Below are positions 33,696 to 40,398 of a DNA stretch of 43,342 nt, one piece after another. The notes under the pieces are model-generated. The model ran no database searches, was not told the origin of the DNA, and saw only the letters and a program-made list of their open reading frames with translations. The position numbers were made by a program, and so were the translations under genes. Origin of the DNA: CAZCTC01 sp964501335 (lineage in GTDB: Bacteria; Chloroflexota; Anaerolineae; B4-G1; SLSP01); assembly GCA_964501335.1 (NCBI GenBank), contig CAZCTC010000064.1, positions 1 to 43,342 of the forward strand. The letters run 5' to 3'. How positions within the stretch are numbered: the first letter of the stretch is position 1; the number at the start of each line of letters is the position of its first letter.

Positions 33696-34802
33696 ATGGA
33701 TCACACATTGCAGTCTCTTATTAATCAAAATATTCCGCCTTCATTGCTGAACAATATTCTGGAAAATGCCCCCCTCGGCATCTTCCTGGTCGACCGTGAG
33801 GGCCGCATCCTTCTGTGCAACCCCAGTGCATTAAAAATGTTCGGCTATTCCCCGGAAGAACTTCAGGGCCAGACCATTGAACTTCTGGTCCCCGAACTCA
33901 AACGCAAAAAACACGAAACTCACCGAAATCAATACATCCAAAACCCCCATTCCCGCCCGATGGGCATGGGCATGAATCTGATCGCCCGACGCAAAGATGA
34001 CAGCGAATTTCCGGTCGAGATCAGCCTGAGCTTTATTAACGAAGGCCCCGACCTTATGATCACCGCCTTCGTGGTCGATATCAGCGCCCGCCGACAGGCG
34101 GAAGAAGAAGTCGCCCAACTCCGCGACACCATGATTCACACCCTGATCCACGACCTGCGCAATCCGCTCGGTTCGATCTTCACATCGCTGCAACTGTTGG
34201 AAGATGAAGTCAGTCTCCTCCGTCAATCCGAAGACAAAAAAATCGTCGACATCGCGCTGCACAGCACCCAACGAGCCCTGGAACTGGTCAACAACCTCCT
34301 CGATATCAACCGGCTGGAAAACGACCAGCTCCCCATTAACTCAACTGAATTCCCCCTCCGACCGCTGATCGATGAAGTTCTGGAACTGGAATTACCCCTG
34401 GCACAAAACAAAGAAATCCATCTCAAAAGCGATCTGGCAACCAACCTGCCCCCAGCCGTCGCCGATGCCGGATTGATCCGCCGGGTTCTACAAAACCTCA
34501 TCGGCAATGCCATTAAATTTACCCCTGTCGGCGGCGTGATTCTGGTCTCCGCCGAACTGATCCCCCTGGCTCCCCAGGCCCGGCTCCGCATCTCCATTCA
34601 GGACAGCGGGCCCGGCATCCCGCCTGAAATGGAAGGGCGCCTCTTCCAGAAATTTGCCACCGGCAAACAAAAAGGCCGGGGCACTGGATTGGGCCTCGCT
34701 TTCTGCAAACTGGCCCTCGACGCCCACAATGAACAAATCTGGGCCGAAAACCCTCCCGGTCAGGGCGCCACCATCTCTTTTACACTGAAACCCGCCGCTT
34801 GA
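33696..34802 (+). CDS. PAS-domain sensor histidine kinase
   Basis: A 368-aa soluble kinase with no membrane segment. A PAS domain (about 20-135, APLGIFLVDREGRILLCNPSA) is followed by HisKA with H152 (LIHDLRNPLGS). The ATPase domain has the N-box NLIGNAIKFTP and glycine-rich GPGIPPE and GTGLGLAFCKLAL. It senses an intracellular cue of unknown kind. The start at 33696 follows the previous stop by 7 bp; a longer frame from 33558 would overlap the swivel gene and is rejected. No response regulator is adjacent. The next gene is a cyclase regulator whose ATG follows its stop by 2 bp, so signalling towards that cyclase or to a distant regulator is likely. Confidence 0.93.
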   Translation: MDHTLQSLINQNIPPSLLNNILENAPLGIFLVDREGRILLCNPSALKMFGYSPEELQGQTIELLVPELKRKKHETHRNQYIQNPHSRPMGMGMNLIARRKDDSEFPVEISLSFINEGPDLMITAFVVDISARRQAEEEVAQLRDTMIHTLIHDLRNPLGSIFTSLQLLEDEVSLLRQSEDKKIVDIALHSTQRALELVNNLLDINRLENDQLPINSTEFPLRPLIDEVLELELPLAQNKEIHLKSDLATNLPPAVADAGLIRRVLQNLIGNAIKFTPVGGVILVSAELIPLAPQARLRISIQDSGPGIPPEMEGRLFQKFATGKQKGRGTGLGLAFCKLALDAHNEQIWAENPPGQGATISFTLKPAA

Positions 34803-34804
34803 AC

Positions 34805-37800
34805 ATGACCGAAGCAGAACAACTCCGCCAATCGCTGGCAGCCCTGGAAGCACAACGCGCAATACTGGGCGATGCTATCATAGAACCCGCGATCACCGCC
34901 TTGCGCGAAAAACTGGCCGCCCTTGAAAACAGCCGCCCGGCCGCTGCTCAAAGCCGCAAACAGGCCACCATCCTCTTTGCCGATATCTCCGGCTTTACTG
35001 CCATGAGCGAAACCCGGGACGCCGAAGATGTGACCGAAATGATGAACACCCTCTGGGCCCGCATCGATGCCGCCATCACAGCCCACGCCGGCATTATCGA
35101 CAAACATATCGGCGATGCAGTCATGGCCCTGTGGGGCGCCGGAGAAACGCACGAAGACGATCCCGAACGGGCCATCCGCGCCGCATTGACCATCCAGAAA
35201 GAAACCTCTTCCTGGAGCAAAGCGTGGGAATCGAACCCCGACACCCCCATCGCCATCCGGATCGGCATCAATACCGGCCCGGTGCTCTTCGGCGAAATCG
35301 GCCTCACCCACGAATTTACGGCCATGGGCGACACGGTCAATACGGCTTACCGCCTGCAACAGGCAGCTCCCCCCGGCGGTATCCTCATCGCCCATACCAC
35401 CTACAGCCAGGTCCGGGGCCTCTTTGAAGTCCAACGCCAGACCCCGCTCAACGTCAAAGGCAAAACAGAACCTCTGCAAACCTATCTGATCTCCAACCTG
35501 AAACCCCGCGCCTTCCGCCTGCGCAACCGCGGCGTCGAAGGGATCGAAACCCGAATGATCGGTCGAGATGCCGAATTGGAACGCCTGCAAAACGCCCTGG
35601 AAACGATGCTCGCCACCGGCCAACAACAGATGCTTACGATCGTCGGAGAAGCCGGCGTCGGCAAATCCCGCCTGCTCTACGAATTCAACGACTGGCTCGA
35701 ACTCTCCCCCAAAAAGCTCTTTCTTCTCAAAAGCCGGGCCGCACCCGAAATGCAAAACCGCCCCTACGCCCTCTTCCACGATCTGCTCTGCTTCCGGTTT
35801 CAAATCCAGGACAACGATCCCCCCCTCGTCGTACGAGAGAAAATCGAACAGGGACTGGCCGCCGGTGCAGAAACGCCCGCCGAACAGGCCGAACTCCTGC
35901 TCCAGGCCCACTTTATCGGTCACCTGCTGGGCTTTGATTTCAATAACAGCCCTCATATCCAGAAAGCCCGCGGCGATGCCCGCCAGATCCACGACCGGGC
36001 CCTGATCTATTTACAGGAATTCCTGCAACGTACCGCAACGCGTTTTCCCATCATCATCTTCTTCGAAGATATCCATTGGGCCGATGACGGTTCCCTGCAA
36101 ACCATCCAACAACTCTCTTCCTTCCTGAACAATGTGCCGATTTTCATTCTCAATCTGACCCGCCCCTCCCTTTTTGAACGCTGGCCGCAATGGGGCATAG
36201 GACGGCCCTATCAACAACGGTTGGAATTACAACCCCTTTCCAACCAGGACGGCCATCGATTGGTCGATGAAATCCTGCAAAAAGCCACCGCCATCCCCCC
36301 CGCCCTGCACGATATGGTCATCCAGGACGCCGGCGGCAATCCCTTCTACATCGAAGAACTGATCAAAATCCTCATTGAAGACAAAATCATCCTCAAAGGC
36401 GAGGAATCCTGGAGTATCGATGCCGGTCGGCTCTCCACCATCCGCGTTCCCCCGACTCTGGCCGGTATCCTGCAGGCCCGGCTGGACAGCCTCCCCACAA
36501 CAGAACGTCAGTTGCTCCAGGGGGCGGCCATTGTAGGACGGGTCTTCTGGGACGATACGCTCTCTTATCTCAATACCGCCCTGCCCGAACCGACCAACCA
36601 ATCCGAACTGCAACAGCTCCTGACCATCCTGGGCAATAAAGAAATGATCTTCCATCGGCCGGAGTCGACCTTTGTCGGCGCCCGGGAATACATCTTTAAG
36701 CATGCCATCCTGCGCGAAGTAGCCTACGAAAGCATCCTCAAACGCACTCGCCGCATCTACCACGCCCTGGTCGCTGAATGGCTGATACAACACAGCAGTG
36801 AACGCGCCGCCGAATATACCAGCGTCATCGCCCGTCATCTGGAACTGGCCGGACAAACCCTGGAAGCCATTACCTATCTGCGCTACGCCGGAGAACAGGC
36901 CGCCGCCCGCTTCGCCAACGCCGAAGCCCTCGCCGACCTGACCCATGCCCTGGAACTGCTCCCCGAGACCAATGTCGCCACCCGCACCGATCTCCTTTTG
37001 ATCCGCGAGAATGTCTACGATATTTTAGGAAACCGCACCGCTCAGGCTCAGGATCTCGCCCAACTGGCCGAATTGACCTCCGCCCTGGCCGTTCTCGAAG
37101 CACCGGCCACCGCCGCCGCACGCCGGGCCGAACTGGCTCTGCGCCAGGCCGGCTATGCCTACGCCGTAAGCGACTTTGCCGGCGCCGTCGTCGCAGCCCA
37201 AACTGCCATTCAGCAGGCCGATCTGGCCGGCGATCCTACCCGCGCCGCTGCCGGCTACTGCCGCTGGGGCATGGCCCTCTGGCGCCAGGGAGATCTCCCC
37301 GCCGCCAATCCCCCCCTCCAACAGGCCCTGAGCCTCGCGCGATCCCACGGAGCACCCCAGCTGGAAGCCGACAGCCTGCGTATCCTCGGCAATCTAAGCT
37401 ACTATCAGGGGGATTACACCACAGCCCAGGATTACTTCGAACATTCCTTGCTCGTCAGCCAAACCATCGGAGATCGCCGGGGAAGCTCCAGCACGCTCAA
37501 CAATCTGGGGGAAATCGCCCGCAGCCAGGGGAAATACGGGGAAGCCATCCAATACTACGAACAACGGGTCCAGATCGCCCGGGAAATCGGCGATCGCGAC
37601 AGTATCAGCGTCGCCCTCGCCAACCTCAGCCTGGTCGCCCACAACCAGGGCGACAACCAGACCGCCCGCATCTGTGCCGAAGAAATGCTCGACATCACCC
37701 GGGCCATCAACAATCCTTCCCATCAGGCCTACGCCCTCACCAACCTGGGACATGCCCTGACCGGATTACAACAGCTGCCCGAAGCCGTCGCCACCTACCA

Positions 37801-38173
37801 ACAGGCCGTAACTCTGCGGCGCGAGTTAAACGAACATTTCCTGGCCATGGAATCGCTGGCCGGTCTGGCCCGGGCGTTTCAAACCGGGGGAAACAAGGCC
37901 CAGGCCAAAGAATGCGTGGAAGAAATCCTCACCTACCTGCAAGACCACTCCCTTGACGGCACCGACGAACCGCTGCGAATCTATCTGACCTGCTATCAGA
38001 TCCTCAGCGCCGCCGCCGATCCCCGCGCCCCTGAAATTCTGGACCAGGGCTATCGCCAGCTCCAGGCCCAGGCCGCCGCCATCCCCGATCCCACCGTGCG
38101 CCGTTCCTTCCTGGAAAACGTCGCCGCTCACCGCGAACTCGCCCGGGCCTGGGAAAATATCTCAACCCTTTAA
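34805..38173 (+). CDS. Class IIIb nucleotide cyclase / AAA ATPase / TPR regulator (copy 2)
   Basis: A 1122-aa paralogue of the 2600-5926 protein. The cyclase domain (about 52-230) keeps D60, D104, N179 and R183, with K100 and T172 at the base-selecting positions (class IIIb). Walker A GEAGVGKS is at 281-288, and a Walker B-like IIFFEDIHWAD lies near 415. The C-terminal third has TPRs; those at about 845-1010 are the clear tetratricopeptide type (LNNLGEIARSQGKYGEAIQY). The ATG at 34805 lies 2 bp after the kinase stop. A TTG at 34799 overlapping that stop (TTGA) is an alternative start. It is the last gene of the four-gene run, and its end overlaps the convergent propeller-like gene by 12 bp. 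Confidence 0.94.
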   Translation: MTEAEQLRQSLAALEAQRAILGDAIIEPAITALREKLAALENSRPAAAQSRKQATILFADISGFTAMSETRDAEDVTEMMNTLWARIDAAITAHAGIIDKHIGDAVMALWGAGETHEDDPERAIRAALTIQKETSSWSKAWESNPDTPIAIRIGINTGPVLFGEIGLTHEFTAMGDTVNTAYRLQQAAPPGGILIAHTTYSQVRGLFEVQRQTPLNVKGKTEPLQTYLISNLKPRAFRLRNRGVEGIETRMIGRDAELERLQNALETMLATGQQQMLTIVGEAGVGKSRLLYEFNDWLELSPKKLFLLKSRAAPEMQNRPYALFHDLLCFRFQIQDNDPPLVVREKIEQGLAAGAETPAEQAELLLQAHFIGHLLGFDFNNSPHIQKARGDARQIHDRALIYLQEFLQRTATRFPIIIFFEDIHWADDGSLQTIQQLSSFLNNVPIFILNLTRPSLFERWPQWGIGRPYQQRLELQPLSNQDGHRLVDEILQKATAIPPALHDMVIQDAGGNPFYIEELIKILIEDKIILKGEESWSIDAGRLSTIRVPPTLAGILQARLDSLPTTERQLLQGAAIVGRVFWDDTLSYLNTALPEPTNQSELQQLLTILGNKEMIFHRPESTFVGAREYIFKHAILREVAYESILKRTRRIYHALVAEWLIQHSSERAAEYTSVIARHLELAGQTLEAITYLRYAGEQAAARFANAEALADLTHALELLPETNVATRTDLLLIRENVYDILGNRTAQAQDLAQLAELTSALAVLEAPATAAARRAELALRQAGYAYAVSDFAGAVVAAQTAIQQADLAGDPTRAAAGYCRWGMALWRQGDLPAANPPLQQALSLARSHGAPQLEADSLRILGNLSYYQGDYTTAQDYFEHSLLVSQTIGDRRGSSSTLNNLGEIARSQGKYGEAIQYYEQRVQIAREIGDRDSISVALANLSLVAHNQGDNQTARICAEEMLDITRAINNPSHQAYALTNLGHALTGLQQLPEAVATYQQAVTLRRELNEHFLAMESLAGLARAFQTGGNKAQAKECVEEILTYLQDHSLDGTDEPLRIYLTCYQILSAAADPRAPEILDQGYRQLQAQAAAIPDPTVRRSFLENVAAHRELARAWENISTL

Positions 38174-39478
38174 CCGACTCAACTGCAACCGTCCCTCCGG
38201 CCGCAGCGTCAAAAACTCCCGCGTCCCTGCATGATAAGCGATCGGCGCAAAAGACGCATCTATCAATAAACCCACCCCCCGCGCCACATCCCACACCCCA
38301 ATCCCATACCGTCCCGAAACCGAAAAGAGATACCGGTCGAAAAAGAAAGCCCCAGAATACCTGATCTGGTTTTGCCCCATCACCTCATTGGATCGAGCTG
38401 TTTCCGGTCCCGGGAACCAATCCTTCAAAGCTCCGGTCGATACATCGAACAACCGGGCCGCAGGGATCATCCACTCATCATCGCCGCCATATCCCCATAT
38501 CGCCAGCGTCTGATCGTCGACCCAACACATCGGCACATTCCAAAAATAATCAATCCATGCCAGCCCCTTTCGAGAACAGCCGTCTTCCGATTCCCAGACA
38601 TTTTCCTCCACCCAACGCCGGAAATTCCAAACTCGGGTAATTCCCACCGGATGCCAGACCCAGCCATCATCAGCAATCCAGGTCTGATCCGGAGAAATCG
38701 TCAATCGCCCATGAAAATAATCCAGATAATGCTCCGGCCGGGATTGCCCCTCCGGTGGAGTCTCATACTTCCTGGGAGTCAACAATTCGCCAGTGGCCGG
38801 ATCGGAAACATCCACCCGATTCCACCCTGTCCCATGTACCAGCAAAGCCCGGTTTCCATATATTCCAAAAGCCAGAGGAAAAACACAATGCCCCGTATGG
38901 TAATTATCACGCTGCAAAGACATCGTCCGGCGGCCGGAATTGAGATCAACCACGACGCCTCGAAGTTTACGCTCATTAGCCACCGCCGCCCAGGCTCCAT
39001 CCGGCGAAATCACCAGCTCCAGAGCTTCCCCCAGGTCAAATTCATCGGATGAAAATTTAGTAATCACAGACGAAGCCGGCATATCGCAATCGATCCGCAC
39101 CAACACGCCACCCGCCGTCACCCCGATCCAGATCGAGCCGGTCCCCCCCGGCAAAGGCTGCACCACCCACAGCGGATCAGCCTGAAATTCCGGAAAATCC
39201 ACCCACCGATGCTCGAAAGCCAGCCCTGCCGGCTCGAAACGCACCTCAGGTCTTCCTGCAATCCCATTCCAATACCCATCAGCCCAAACTCCATCAAAAC
39301 GAGCCTTATCCACAGACTGCAACATCGTACCCCACGTCTCAGGATGTTGGTAACAATCCCCACATATCAAATAGGAGTTTTTCCCGATCCCGGTAAAATA
39401 CTGCCAGTAATCGCCACCATCTTCCGCTTCCAGCAAATGCACACACACCCGATAATCATTCGATGAATTCTCAGTCAT
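38162..39478 (-). CDS. Beta-propeller-like protein of unknown function
   Basis: A 438-aa strand-rich protein with recurring blade-like segments (LVISPDGAWAAVANERKLRG, LTISPDQTWIADDG, FSVSGRYGIGVWDVARG), suggesting a WD40-type propeller from about 80 to the end. The N-terminus has a CxxC pair (YLICGDCYQHPETW) that could bind a metal. No signal peptide. The start at 39478 has GGGAGG about 6 nt upstream; the longer frame from 39532 is rejected. It converges on the cyclase copy 2 with a 12-bp overlap of the coding ends, so the two transcripts are antisense there. Probably a binding protein. No enzymatic motif seen. Confidence 0.8.
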   Translation of the reverse strand: MTENSSNDYRVCVHLLEAEDGGDYWQYFTGIGKNSYLICGDCYQHPETWGTMLQSVDKARFDGVWADGYWNGIAGRPEVRFEPAGLAFEHRWVDFPEFQADPLWVVQPLPGGTGSIWIGVTAGGVLVRIDCDMPASSVITKFSSDEFDLGEALELVISPDGAWAAVANERKLRGVVVDLNSGRRTMSLQRDNYHTGHCVFPLAFGIYGNRALLVHGTGWNRVDVSDPATGELLTPRKYETPPEGQSRPEHYLDYFHGRLTISPDQTWIADDGWVWHPVGITRVWNFRRWVEENVWESEDGCSRKGLAWIDYFWNVPMCWVDDQTLAIWGYGGDDEWMIPAARLFDVSTGALKDWFPGPETARSNEVMGQNQIRYSGAFFFDRYLFSVSGRYGIGVWDVARGVGLLIDASFAPIAYHAGTREFLTLRPEGRLQLSRLKG

Positions 39479-39536
39479 CGGAGCCTCCCTTTGCAAGCAT
39501 GGGCCTATTATACAAAATTTCTCATTATTCAAGACC

Positions 39537-39705
39537 TGGCCTGAAAATAGATCCCTAGGGTAAGGGCCGGGCCTTGGAACGTCCCGTAAATGATCTTTTC
39601 CCGGCCAGCTGCGCCGCGCAGGACGGGGGGAGAGAGTTTTTTATTTATGTTTTGGTGCGCCTCAGAAGGCGCACCAAAACATGTCCCTTTTCCAGAGCCG
39701 CACAG
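39537..39705 (+). repeat. Full-length hairpin repeat element with CAGA loop
   Basis: Core 'cctggcctgaaaatag', left flank (aacgtcccgtaaatgatcttttcccggccag), T-rich run, 16-bp perfect stem (ATGTTTTGGTGCGCCT 39647-39662, loop CAGA 39663-39666, complement to 39682), right flank 'cccttttccagagccgc'. The stem is identical to the copies at 1 and 14771. Confidence 0.88.
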
Positions 39706-39873
39706 GCGACACGCTCTTCCCCCTCTCCCTCCCGCATCGCTCGCAGCTGTACCCCAAAACGCATCCTCTCGAATCGCGTCGCTGCTTAACAACAAAACAT
39801 GGGAGAGGGGGCAGGGGGTGAGGGCTGCGCACCAAAACATCGCCTTTTCCAGAGCCGCCCCGGCGATAGATGT
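39683..39873. repeat. Third copy of the 200-bp composite repeat
   Basis: It matches 2090-2289 in order: right flank, CT-rich stretch, 'cctctcgaatcgcgtcgct', 'gggagagggggcaggg', then a half hairpin (gcgcaccaaaacat) and a second right flank. The half hairpin has the GCACC form of its own full hairpin at 39647, while the copies near 2241 have GCACG like the hairpin at 2054. Confidence 0.82.
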
Positions 39874-39894
39874 GCAAATTCCCCCAGCCAACAG

Positions 39895-39975
39895 ATCATT
39901 ACGTTTCACGTTTTAAAGAATCTCCTCTCTTCTTCTCCGTACTCTCTGTGCCCTGTGGTGAATTCTCTTCTCCCG
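39895..39975. repeat. TTTCACGTT and CACAGAGAAG-type repeat fragments
   Basis: 'atcattacgtttcacgtt' (as at 102) is followed by 'tctcctctcttcttct' and 'ctctgtgccctgtggtgaa' (as at 29930-29975). Together with the elements before it, this fills most of the 573-bp gap 39479-40051. Confidence 0.6.
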
Positions 39976-40051
39976 TTCCCCCCACCGGGAACTTTCCTCG
40001 CTCTCTCAACGTTCTACTCCCGTCTGACTAAACTAACCAGGAGAATCTGCT

Positions 40052-40324
40052 ATGAAAACTAAAACCTTATCCCTGCTCGTTTTTGTAATCTTTTTGCTGA
40101 TCGTCGGCTGCACGCCCGCCACTCCCCAGCCGACCGCCACACCCACCGCCGGCCCCAACAACATGGCCAATCCCGCCTCCCAAAACTGCCTCGATCTCGG
40201 CGGCAAACTGGATATCCGCACCGGCGACGACGGCGGTCAGGTCGGTTACTGCACCCTCCCTGACGGCACCGAATGTGAAGAATGGGCCCTCTTCAAGAAA
40301 GAATGCCCCGCCCCCAAGCCTTAA
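40052..40324 (+). CDS. Small lipoprotein with DUF333 domain
   Basis: A 90-aa exported protein. A lipoprotein signal ends at C20 (LLIVGC), followed by a Pro/Thr linker (TPATPQPTATPTAGP). A DUF333 domain follows from about 38 (NPASQNCLDLGGKL, YCTLPDGTECEEWALF, then C86). The four cysteines at 46, 67, 74 and 86 fit two disulfides. DUF333 proteins are small periplasmic or surface proteins of unknown role, once mislabelled haemolysin. CAGGAG precedes the ATG. Confidence 0.9.
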   Translation: MKTKTLSLLVFVIFLLIVGCTPATPQPTATPTAGPNNMANPASQNCLDLGGKLDIRTGDDGGQVGYCTLPDGTECEEWALFKKECPAPKP

Positions 40325-40331
40325 CCCGGGC

Positions 40332-40360
40332 TTGTTCGACGGCCCAAATTAAAATACAAT
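40332..40360 (+). promoter_or_regulatory. Candidate promoter of the NACHT gene
   Basis: A weak -35 TTGTTC (40332-40337) and -10 TACAAT (40355-40360) are 17 bp apart. CGGAGG follows before the ATG at 40399. Confidence 0.4.
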
Positions 40361-40398
40361 GGGATCGATAACGTCTTAATCCGCCGGAGGCAACCATC

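Noticed and set aside
34760..35992. 410-codon minus-strand frame over the second cyclase domain
   Set aside because: It mirrors the first cyclase's shadow frame in position and composition; both follow from the conserved plus-strand gene.
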